The notes below the pieces were generated by a model. It made no database searches and was not told the DNA's origin. It saw only the letters and a program-made list of their open reading frames with translations. Positions 9,124 to 17,623 of a stretch of 24,783 bases of DNA are shown here, in pieces. Made by a program: the position numbers and the translations under genes. Numbering within the stretch: position 1 is the stretch's first letter; each line of letters opens with the position of its first letter. Location: the NCBI GenBank assembly GCA_029834535.1, contig JAQMWT010000662.1:1-24783 (forward strand), written 5' to 3'. The stretch is from Chrysophaeum taylorii (Eukaryota > Sar > Pelagophyceae > Pelagomonadales > Pelagomonadaceae).

Positions 9124-9523
9124 AAGTGGGGGCGTCCGGCATATTAATGGGGGTGTCCGTGCGCGAGAACGCGCTTGATGAATACATGGTCTCGTGTATA
9201 CGGCAATAGGCAATAGGATTCGCAGTAGGATTCGGAGGCGTGGGAAACAGCCGCGCGAGTGTGCCTTCCCTCCCTCCCTCCCTCTCGAAAGCGGATGTCA
9301 GGCGCGCGGCGAAAGGGGCAGGAAGAGTCGTCGCGAGTGGGTGCTGTGGACATCGTTGACGCACGAGTGCGAGAAGAGCTAGGAGAAGAGCGGCGTTGCC
9401 GCGTCGTGCAAGGATTCAGAAAAAAGAAAAGACGAGAAGGAAGAGGGACCAGAGTTTGTTTTTTTTATCCAAGAGGAAAAAGGAAGGAGAATAAGAAGTG
9501 CCCAGACAGAGAGAATATATTTT
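9124..9523. other. Spacer between convergent PA-domain and hslU genes
   Basis: About 400 bp of presumed 3' UTR from both sides. It holds short duplications (GGGGGYGTCCG near 9130 and 9151; CAATAGG twice near 9203), a CCCT-type pyrimidine run near 9266-9287 and a T8 run near 9456. No gene or RNA was recognised. Confidence 0.6.
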
Positions 9524-11055
9524 CTACAAGATGTACTTGGAGAGGTCGGACTTGACGAGGAAATCATCAACCTTTCGCTGGACGTAGGCCTTGTCGATGG
9601 TGATGAGGGTGCCGGGGGCATAGTCGGTAGCCTCGAAGGAAACGTCGTCCATGATGCGTTCGACGCACGTGTGAAGTCGGCGAGCGCCTATGATGATGCC
9701 ACCATGTGTTCCGCAGACGTTCTCACTCGCGCACTCACCGATATTCTCGATCGTTCGATTGGCGAGGTACGCGACGCGAGCAATTTCGCGGATGGCGTCG
9801 TCGGAGAATTCGAGTTGGATGTGCTCGGTCGCGAGGAGGGCCTGTTGTTGCGCGAGCAAATTCGACACTGGCTCGGTCAAGATCCTGTACATGTCGGCCT
9901 CCGTGAGGGCCTTGAGCTCGACCCGGATCGGGAGCCGGCCCTGGAGCTCGGCGAGGAGGTCGGAGGGCGTCGCGATCGAGAAGGCGCCAGACGCGATGAA
10001 CCTGAAGACGGCTCGCGGAGGATACCATAGGATACTCACAGAATGTAGTCGGTGTTGATATTGCCGTATTTCGTAGACACGGCCGAGCCCTCGATGAGCG
10101 GAAGGAGGTCGCGCTGGACGCCCTCGGCCGAGGCGTCGGCACCCCTATAATCGCCAGAATTGACGATCTTGTCGATCTCGTCGATAAAGACGATTCCCGA
10201 CTCTTCGACAGCCGCGACGGCCTCCTTCTGGATGTCGACGGCATCCATGAGCTTTTCGAGTTCCATATCCTCGATGAGCGGGCGCGCCTCTCGGATGGGC
10301 ATGCGCTTGCGCTCGGTCCGCTTGGCGTTCGACATGTTCTGGAATCTAGCGACGAGATCGTGGATGGTGATCGACGAGGACTGGTCGAGCTGGATCGTGG
10401 ACCCGCCGCCGGGCTGTCGCTCGGTCGGTAAATCGACGTCGATCTGCCGATCGTCCAGCACGCCCTTGCGGAGCATCTCTCGAAACGAACTCTGCGTGGA
10501 GCGGGCCGCGTTCGCGCCCGTGAGCGTGTCGAGGATCCGGTTTTCCACGGCCGCCTGGGCCTCGGGCCGCAGCGCGTCGGCCCGCTTCTTGCGCGTCAGC
10601 CCGATCGACACCTCGACCAGATCCCGAATGATCTGGTCGACGTCGCGACCGTGAAATCCCACTTCCGTGAACTTTGTCGCCTCGACCTTGATGAAAGGCG
10701 CTTGCGCGAGCTTCGCGAGCCGCCGCGCGATCTCCGTTTTCCCGCACCCCGTCGGCCCGATGAGCAGCAGATTCTTCGGCACGATCTCCGCCTTGAGCTC
10801 GTCGCCCAGAAGCTGCCGCCGCCACCTGTTCCGGAGCGCGATCGCCACCGCCCGCTTCGCCGGCGTCTGTCCGATAATGTGCTTGTCCAGCTCCTGCACG
10901 ATGGCGCGCGGCGTCATCGACGTATGTTCGCGCGGAGGCTCCATCGCGGCTCCCGCAGCCGTCGCGCTCGCCGCAGCCTCCGTCTTCGTGGCAGTCGACA
11001 GGCGCCGTCCGGTCGACGATGCGAGGCTTGAGACGCCCCGTCGGATCATCACCAT
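9524..11055 (-). CDS. hslU: HslU/ClpY, ATPase subunit of the HslVU protease, mitochondrial-type
   Basis: Hexameric AAA+ unfoldase that feeds substrates to the HslV peptidase; HslV is not in this window. Three exons (10040-11055, 9739-10001, 9524-9687) give exactly 480 residues. The N-terminus MVMIRRGVSSLASSTGRRLS is Arg/Ser-rich and acid-free, fitting a mitochondrial presequence. The family start LDKHIIGQTPAKRAVAIALRNRWRR follows, then Walker A GPTGCGKTE (100-108), pore loop GFHG (133-136, E. coli has GYVG), the I-domain (about 145-285), Walker B GIVFIDEID (287-295), then after intron 1 FIASGAF, PSDLLAELQGRLPIRVELKA, intron 2 and ARRLHTCVERIMDD. It ends DLSKYIL, the C-terminal tail that docks into HslV. 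All key motifs are present, so it should be active. Neighbours are unrelated. Confidence 0.95.
9688..9738 (-). other. Intron 2 of hslU (51 nt)
   Basis: Minus strand GTGAGTGC to CATAG. It joins ENIG to ARRLHTC through a split Gly codon, exactly matching the HslU family. Confidence 0.92.
10002..10039 (-). other. Intron 1 of hslU (38 nt)
   Basis: Minus strand GTGAGTATCC to GTCTTCAG. It joins NTDYIL to FIASGAF in the most conserved part of HslU, so the 38-nt length is well supported. Confidence 0.95.
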
Positions 11056-11361
11056 CTCAGAAGTACTTACTCACTTGCTGACACAAGGCAGAAAGGAACA
11101 AAGATAAACTCCACGCCGCAATCCAACCAAGAGCAGCAGCAGCCACACCACCAACCTCACCAAGAAGAACACCACGCACACTCGCACGTGCTATCTATCG
11201 ATCCTGTGGTATGTGGGTATGTTTCTTCCCCACACAATAAATAGGGGGTAAGCAACAACAACAATAACAAAGAGCCGAGAGAGGTGGACGATCGATGGTG
11301 ACTGACTGGGGTAAGTCTTAGATTTTTTGGTAACACATTATCAGCGCGCTGAATGACATGA

Positions 11362-11379
11362 GTGGCCGAGTGGAATCGA
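11362..11379 (+). repeat. Inverted repeat, left arm
   Basis: GTGGCCGAGTGGAATCGA; its reverse complement recurs at 11581-11598 with one mismatch. Both arms could encode VAEWNR. Confidence 0.6.
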
Positions 11380-11580
11380 AGGGCGGCCGCGGAATTAGTG
11401 ACACGACCTGCTTTCGAGAAATCGATCGACAAAAAAAGTTCTTGTTTTGTATAGATTTCTTCCACACATGTGACGATGCGAGCGGGAGATCAGAGAAGGG
11501 GTTATATTTGTTGTCCGCTAAGCACCGTTCTTGCGCCAGTGGACGCGCCTAGCCTTGCCCTTCATAACTGGCGCGTTAGC

Positions 11581-11598
11581 TCGATTCCACTCAGCCAC
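11581..11598 (-). repeat. Inverted repeat, right arm
   Basis: On the minus strand GTGGCTGAGTGGAATCGA, matching 11362-11379 at 17 of 18 positions, about 200 bp away. Confidence 0.6.
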
Positions 11599-11697
11599 AC
11601 ATTGAGCCTCGTCGTCCGTCGCCCAGGGCCAGGCGTTTTTTACTTTAATTTTATTTAAAATTTTTCATTTTTATTCATTTAAACGCTTAAAACCCTT

Positions 11698-11715
11698 GTA
11701 CTAAGAAGTACTAAG
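11698..11715 (+). promoter_or_regulatory. Duplicated octamer GTACTAAG upstream of kinesin
   Basis: Two exact copies of GTACTAAG spaced 10 bp start to start, 13-30 bp before the ATG at 11728 and directly after the AT-rich block. A regulatory or 5'-leader role is a guess from position. Confidence 0.3.
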
Positions 11716-11727
11716 TCTTTGCCAACG

Positions 11728-14700
11728 ATGGATGGCGACGTCGCCCTCCGCGTCGACGAGGGCTCGCGCCAGAAGATCGCCGCGCTCGAGAAGGAGGTGA
11801 GCGATGAATTGCGTGATTCGCACAAGTTGCTTCAAGCTGAGCAGCACGAGCTAGAGCGCGCCAAGCTCATCAGTTCGTTTAACGAGCGGTGCGAGGCCTT
11901 CCGGCGCTACGAGGAAAAGCTCGAGCGGCGCGCCAAGGCCGCGGAGAAACGGCGCGCCAAGGACCGCGAGGAGACGTTGCGAGTACGCGCGGACAATCAA
12001 AAGCTCGCGGCCGAGGTCGAGGCGGCACGGGATTTCATCGCACTGCTTCAACAGGCGCAGCGCGCTCGACTCTCCGATGCGCTGTGCGAACCCTGCCCGC
12101 CAGCTGCAATGCCCAAGGTGGGACCTGGTATGGTCGCGGCCGCAGCTACCAGCGAACTCCAGGAATTGCGCGTGCAAGCTGCGACGCTCGCGCGGACGCT
12201 CGAGCAGGCCAAGAAGGGCAATAGCTGTGCTGCCACGTTTCTTGACAACGCCGACATCGCTGAGGCCGCTGAGTGCCGCTCGCGCCTCGAACTGGCCGTT
12301 GAACGCGAACGCAAGCGCACCAGTGCGTGTGGCACATTGCAGCGTCGCCTCGACGATCGCGCGTAGGCGAGGCGCGGATACGAACTCAGAGCGAGTGCCG
12401 TCGTGTTTCCCTCCGCGCGTTTGTCTCGCTTGCGGCGACAATGAAGAAGCGATTCGAGATGATGGCTCTAGCGCACTCGTTCCGGACGTGGTCAAATGCG
12501 ACGCTCGTGTGAGTTTCGTGTGAAGCCTTTATTGCAGCGTACTCGGTTGACAGGCGCGCGGTCCATCGTGTGGTGACGCAGGCCGAGCTCTCGTGTCGCA
12601 AACGGATTGCAAGCATGAGGATCCATGTTTCCGTGTCGCGCTGCGCGTGCGCCAATTTGCGACGCGCCCTTTTCCGATGGCAGGTCGTTCATCGGTTCGA
12701 CGAGCTTTGGTGCGCAGTGCAACAACGGGGTGCCGTTCGGCTCGCCGCGCTGATTAAGGCTCGCGTAGCTGACATTCCACCGCTGCCGCCGCCGCTCACC
12801 ATGGACACTCGAAGGAACGCCGACCACGAACGTCCAACGGGAGCGGCAGGTCACTTAGGAATCGAGCCGCATCGATTTTCTGACGAGGGAAGCTTTTCCG
12901 CGCTCGAACGGCAGGTGGCTGAGCTCGTTGACCGATTCAACATCGAGCGATCCCAGATCCACAGGACTCTGGCCACGGAGCGCCTGAGCCACGAGAGCCA
13001 AATGGCAGCGGCGCGCACCGCTGTGAAGACAGCGAATGCCGAGGCGCGTTTGTTTGAAGAGGAAGCGGAGTCTTCGCGACGCTCGCTCGAACGAGTGACG
13101 CACGAGCGGGATTGCGCCGTCGACGACGCGGAGAGAATGCGACGAGACGTAGAAGCCGCGGGATCCGAATTGAAGCGTGCGTTGGGAGAAGCGAGGCGCG
13201 AGGCTGAATCCGCGATTTCGACACTGAGAAATGTGGAGCAAGAGCTTGAAGAAACAGAAGCACGAAAGGAACAGTTTTGCAAGGAGGCTGAAGATGACCG
13301 CGAGCGCTGTCTGGCTCTGCGGCACGACGAACGACGCGCCGCCCATGCTGCGTTTGACGCTGCATTGGCCCTCGCAGGGCGCGCACAACACGAAGGACTG
13401 ATCCAAGCGGAGGCGTTGATACAGACGGAAAGAGAACGTTGGCTGCTTGAGCAAGCGGAACGCGATGGGGTGGCTTCGAATGCAGAATTCGAAAGGCGCG
13501 CCGCCGAATCGGCTGCACGCAGTGCGGCGATACAAGGCGCAATTGGTGAGGAGCGCGCTAGGGCCGACGAGGTCCAGGGCCAGTTGCGAGCTTTGCTTAG
13601 CTTGGAGCGCGAACGTGCGCTCGAAGCCAAGGCTACGTGCGAAGATGTTTTGGCGCAACACCAAATCAGCGAAATGAGACACACCGCCGCCGAGCAGGAG
13701 CTGTCCGAGGCACGTGCGTTACTGCACGACATCCAGCACGAGTGCGACTTGGCCAAGGCAGCCGCGGCCGCCTCATCCAAGGCGCTCCCGATCGAAGCAG
13801 CACGCGCTCTCGCGGCCGAGGAGGTCGCAGCAAGCCTAGAAACCAAGCTCAAAAGCTGTGTTGCGCGCTCGCGACGGGCTCGTTTACGCAACCTCCGCCT
13901 TGCCGCGCAAGCGGCGCGCGCCGAAGCTCGAGTAGATTATACGCGTCACACCCTCGAGGACACACAAAGCGAAAGAGCCCGACTCACAGCTGAAGTCGCG
14001 ATTATGGCAGACAGATTGGCAGAGGAGCGCGCAGCTCATCGCGCCTCGGCTGCATCCCTGGAGGAGTCGCTAGCATCTACGCGTGCCGACGCCGAGAGTC
14101 GACGGGAGTCGCTTGCGAGAGAAAGGCGGCTGCGTGAGGAAGTAGAAATATTGCATGCAAAACTACGCAGGGACAACGAAGCCGCAGTTGCTACGGCCGC
14201 CGCGGTGTGTCCCACCCGACAAGCGCGCGAAATTGGTGAACAACTTCTGTCGCAGGCGACAGAACTGTGCGAGGACTGGGGGCGCGCGGCCACGACTGCA
14301 GGCGATGCGCTCCGCATCGAGCTTGATGTGTCTAGGTTCGCCCTGGATGAGTCGCGACAGCGCCTACAACAAGCGCTTGGTCGGATCGAAGAGGTTGAAG
14401 AGGCGCGTCGAAAGGACGCACTCGAGGCCGGTCCACCAGCGTCGACGCGCGAGCTCGCGGACCTGCGGGCACGAACTGCCGAGCTGGAGGAAGCGTTGCG
14501 GCATGCAAACTCGATAAGAAGGCGGTTGCACAACACGCTGCAGAACCTTCGAGGCAACGTTCGCGTCGTCGCGCGCGTCAGGCCGCCGAACAATACGAAC
14601 GGCCGCGGCCATCAAGACGCGGTGGCGGTGGATTCCGACGGATGCACGATAGTCCTTCGACCGCCTTCGCGAGATGGTGTTGACGGAACAGTGCGCGCGT

Positions 14701-15962
14701 CACCGCTGCAGCGATTCACGTTTGAAGTTCGGTGTCGAGGTACCAGCCTGCGACCCGTCACGTATCTTTTTACAGGTTCGATCGAGCGTTCGGTCCGGCC
14801 ACGTCGCAGGCTCTCGTTTTCGAAGAAGTCGAAGAACTCGTGCAGTCGGCCATGGATGGCTACGACGTCAGCATCCTCGCGTACGGAGCCACAGGCGCTG
14901 GAAAGACGTAGCGAACCGGCGTGTTTTGTTCTCGTAACGACGACGTCGACGTCGTCGAATAGGTACACCATGCATGGCGACAACACTGCTGTTCTCGGGG
15001 ACGGCATCATCCCGCGCGCGACAGTGGCGCTCACGGTGTCTAAGGCACAGCTTGAGAGCCAAGGCTGGCGCTACGCGATCGAGGCATCTTCGGTCGAGGT
15101 GTACGACGAAAAAGTGTACGACCTTCTCGCGGGATGGAGCGACGTGACTCGTACTACTTGTCAGCGCGCGGCCTCGGACGGGCCCGCGCTCGAGCTTCGC
15201 ACGCACCGCGCGTCTGATGTCGCGACTCGAGTTAGCCCGATCGTCGAGGGTATCACGGCGTGGCGCGTGGACCCTGCCGACCCGGAGGCCATCTCGAATC
15301 TCGTCAAGCGCGCCGCGGCGAGCCGCACCACGCGGACTACTGCGCTCAACGACCGTTCGTCGCGGTCGCACGCCGTCTTCATCATCCAATTGCGAGGGTA
15401 CCACGAGGGGCAGGGGACCAGGACGTCGGGGTCACTCGTGCTCGTCGATCTGGCTGGATCGGAGCGAGCGGGTCGGTCTGGCGCCGTCGACGACCAACTC
15501 CGCGAAGCGTGTTCAATCAACAAGTCGCTGTCGTGTCTCGTTGATGTTTTCGCCGCCCTGGCGAGACTCTCACAAACGAAGAAGAAAAATTGCAGCGTCG
15601 ACTGCGCGAAGCACGTTCCGTATCGAAACTCGAAATTGACGCGCCTGCTCCAGACTTCGCTCTCCGGCGACGGCAAGGCGCTCCTCATCGTTGCGCTCTC
15701 CCCCGAAACCTCTGCTCTGGCCGAGACGACGTGCACGCTCCGGTTCGCTTCGGAAGTGGCGCGGATCGAGTGCGGCCGCCCTACCAAGCGCACGCGACGG
15801 AGCCCCCGAAATCGCCAATCGGAGAGTCCGGTTCCTCGAGAGCGGCGCGCCCGATCGGTCGAACCGAAGGGACCGACGATCGAGCCGACCTCGTCGGCAC
15901 CGATTATGTACACGTTAGATGCGCAGGCGAACACTCATCAGAAGCATCGTCGCCACCAATGA
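11728..15962 (+). CDS. Kinesin-14-type C-terminal motor with very long coiled coil
   Basis: Microtubule motor of the Kar3/Ncd class (minus-end-directed in the family). ATG 11728 follows an AT-rich block. Exons are 11728-12508, 12554-14731, 14776-14907 and 14963-15962. One missing G at 12363 (GCG|GTA reduced to GCGTA) must be restored to pass a false TAG, giving about 1,363 residues. The first roughly 930 residues are charged, heptad-rich coiled coil, interrupted near 12450-12720 by tryptophan motifs (AHSFRTW, RALFRW). The neck LHNTLQNLRGNVRVVARVRP before the motor is typical of kinesin-14. Motor motifs are FTFEVRFDRAFGP, P-loop AYGATGAGKT split from YTMHGD by an intron, SSVEVYDEKVYDLL, switch I NDRSSRSH, switch II LVDLAGSERAGRSG, YRNSKLTRLLQTSLSG and TCTLRFASEV. 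A short basic tail with KRTRRSPR follows. Nothing shows its cargo. Confidence 0.9.
12509..12553 (+). other. Intron 1 of kinesin (45 nt)
   Basis: GTGAGTTT to TTGACAG. It joins NATL-V to RAVHRVVTQ through a split Val codon and removes an in-frame TGA. Confidence 0.85.
14732..14775 (+). other. Intron 2 of kinesin (44 nt)
   Basis: GTGTCGAG to TTTTTACAG. It joins FTFEVR to FDRAFGP in the motor core. The region stays open if unspliced, so it could be mistaken for coding. Confidence 0.85.
14908..14962 (+). other. Intron 3 of kinesin (55 nt) with near-3' palindrome
   Basis: GTAGCG to GAATAG. It splits the Thr codon of the P-loop (GAGK-T|YTM) and contains a perfect 20-bp palindrome at 14938-14957, ending 5 nt before the acceptor. 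Confidence 0.88.
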
Positions 15963-16080
15963 AGGAAAATAATTCGAAAATCCACGAAGTTCGTTCGCCC
16001 CTTTTTGTTGTTGTGCCGCCAACAAGCGTTAATAGTAATAATAACTCTTACCCGTCGTGCACTCTGGTCGCTTACCCTCG

Positions 16081-17097
16081 ATGAACGGAGTGCACCACAC
16101 AGCGTGCCCGCCGTCGTGTCGCGCGGACGAGTTCTGGCCGGCGGTCATCAAGACCGCACTGGCCGTTGTTGCCGCGACGGTGTTTGGCCTCGTCCTCGGG
16201 AGCATCCAGGGCCGACAGTCGGCGCTAGAGTTCTTTAGCGGGTACATCGTGGAGCAGTCGCTGTCTGTCGACAATCTTTTTGTGTTCGTTATGTTATTCG
16301 AGTATTTTCGCGTGCCGAGCGAGTACCAGCAACGCGTCCTGACGTGGGGCATCGTGGGCGCGATCTTGATGCGCGGCGCGATGATCGTCGCGGGGGTTGC
16401 GGCCGTGCGGCGGTTCCGGTGGATGACTCTCTTGTTTGCCGGCGTGCTGTTTCTGTCGAGCGTTAAATTGCTGATGGAGTCGGACGACGACGACGCGGAG
16501 CTCGCGGACAACTTTGTCGTGAGGCTCTCGCGGCGTTTGGTTGGCGCAACCTCCGAGTACGACGGCGACCGCTTCTTCACCGAAGATGCCAAGAAACGAC
16601 GAAGAGCGACGCCCTTGTTTCTGACGCTCGTTTGCGTCGAACTCTCCGACGTCGTCTTTGCGGTCGACTCGATCCCTGCCGTTCTGGGAATCTCGACCGA
16701 CCCCTTTGTCGTCTACGCGTCGAACGTTTTCGCGATCGCTGGCTTGAGAGCCCTCTACGCGCTCGTCGCGAGAGCCGTCGATTCTATGGTCTATTTGAAG
16801 CCCGCCGTCTGCTTGGTCTTGCTCTTCATATCCTTGAAAATGATCCTCGAGTACTTTCATTATGCTCTCTCCACCACTTTCTCCCTCGGTGTCGTTCTCG
16901 TCATCCTGGCCGGCGGAGTCGTCCTCTCCGTTGCCAGCAAGCCGCCCAAACGCAAGAGCGAGCCCGAGCAGCATCACACGATACAATCCGGCGCCACCAC
17001 CATGGCGAACGTGCTGCACCGCCGGGCGGCGAAAGCCGCCGCGCCTCCCGAAGCCTACTCCATCGAGAACGATCTCTCGCAATTGCCGATGGTCTAG
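16081..17097 (+). CDS. TerC-family integral membrane protein
   Basis: TerC family members include metal (Mn2+) exporters and the plant plastid TerC needed for thylakoid assembly; which applies here is unknown. ATG 16081 gives 338 residues; the reading frame upstream offers only a GTG. About seven to eight hydrophobic segments are visible, with the two hallmark acidic motifs in membrane: EQSLSVDNLFVFV (58-70) and ELSDVVFAVDSIPAV (187-201). A charged loop with an Asp run (DDDDAELADNF) and KKRRR sits between helices, and a soluble tail follows the last helix (about 268-284). No clear plastid transit peptide precedes the first helix, so the compartment is uncertain. Intact single exon, 118 bp after the kinesin stop and in the same direction. 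Confidence 0.9.
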   Translation: MNGVHHTACPPSCRADEFWPAVIKTALAVVAATVFGLVLGSIQGRQSALEFFSGYIVEQSLSVDNLFVFVMLFEYFRVPSEYQQRVLTWGIVGAILMRGAMIVAGVAAVRRFRWMTLLFAGVLFLSSVKLLMESDDDDAELADNFVVRLSRRLVGATSEYDGDRFFTEDAKKRRRATPLFLTLVCVELSDVVFAVDSIPAVLGISTDPFVVYASNVFAIAGLRALYALVARAVDSMVYLKPAVCLVLLFISLKMILEYFHYALSTTFSLGVVLVILAGGVVLSVASKPPKRKSEPEQHHTIQSGATTMANVLHRRAAKAAAPPEAYSIENDLSQLPMV

Positions 17098-17160
17098 TAA
17101 TACTAAGTAGTCGGAGTCGGAGTAGTAGTAGTGCCCCCCCTCTTGTGGATGAAGCGAAAC

Positions 17161-17216
17161 CCTCCCCCCCTTCCTTCCCCTTCCTCTACCCCACCCCCCC
17201 GCCCTTCATTCCTTCC
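17161..17216 (-). repeat. C-run pyrimidine tract, G-quadruplex-capable on minus strand
   Basis: Contains runs of seven, four, four and seven C separated by short pyrimidine spacers. The minus strand therefore has at least four G tracts of four or more in about 50 nt. Confidence 0.7.
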
Positions 17217-17221
17217 CGTGA

Positions 17222-17357
17222 GGAGGTGAGCCGGGCGGTTACGCCGCTTTTTTATTCTCGGCGAGGGAGATCAGTGCGCCCGCAAAAAAGGAGGTGAGTC
17301 GGGTGGTTGCGCCGCTCTTTTGTTGTCGGCGAGGGAGATCAGAGCGCCCGCAACCAA
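17222..17357. repeat. 68-bp imperfect tandem duplication
   Basis: Copies 17222-17289 and 17290-17357 share GGAGGTGAG, CGGCGAGGGAGATCAG and GCGCCCGCAA blocks at the same spacing, with about ten substitutions between them. Neither copy has an ORF. Confidence 0.85.
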
Positions 17358-17380
17358 GGGTGTCCGAGAGGCAGGCCCAC

Positions 17381-17423
17381 CGGGTGCGTCACCCGAAAGG
17401 ATACGCAGTTCTCGAGACGTATC
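17381..17423. other. Pair of short hairpins after the tandem duplication
   Basis: CGGGTG-CGT-CACCCG (17381-17395) is a perfect 6-bp stem with a 3-nt loop. GATACG at 17400-17405 pairs with CGTATC at 17418-17423 around a 12-nt loop and is followed by TTT. Together with the duplication these may be part of a structured RNA or leader; unproven. Confidence 0.45.
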
Positions 17424-17623
17424 TTTAATATTAATCGGACGCCGCCGCCGGAATCCTAAAAAGGACAGGTCGTACGTAGTATTGAGAAAGAACGTACCGA
17501 TTCTACTACTATATTGAGCCGATTTTCTTTCCACGATCTTCCTAATATTAATAATACTTATTACTAAAGGCGCAAAATGCTTGACTCGACACGGTGATTG
17601 ATTGCAAACCAAATGCTGAGGGC

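Larger units (their letters stand above)
11056..11727. other. Divergent intergenic region between hslU and kinesin
   Basis: About 670 bp serving as the 5' region of both divergent genes. It contains an 18-nt inverted repeat (11362-11379 versus 11581-11598), an abrupt AT-rich block at about 11637-11690, and a duplicated octamer GTACTAAG (11698-11705 and 11708-11715) shortly before the kinesin ATG. No complete gene or tRNA was found. Confidence 0.6.
17098..17623. other. Intergenic region with C-rich tract, tandem duplication and hairpins
   Basis: About 525 bp between TerC and the glycosyltransferase. In order: TAG/AGT repeats, a pyrimidine tract rich in C runs (17134-17216), a 68-bp tandem duplication (17222-17357), two short hairpins (17381-17395 and 17400-17423) and an AT-richer leader before ATG 17624. 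No ORF looks coding. Confidence 0.65.

Noticed and set aside
11355..11440. tRNA-Leu/Ser-like start (GGCCGAGTGG)
   Set aside because: The D-arm-like string is not followed by a plausible anticodon or T arm; it is part of an inverted repeat.
12327..12512. Separate 61-residue gene inside kinesin
   Set aside because: It is the continuation of the kinesin N-terminus after a single lost G at 12363, followed by a 45-nt intron.
12851..13891. Long minus-strand ORFs opposite the kinesin coiled coil
   Set aside because: They are Ser/Arg/Ala-rich shadows of the GC-rich coiled-coil codons with no recognisable motif.
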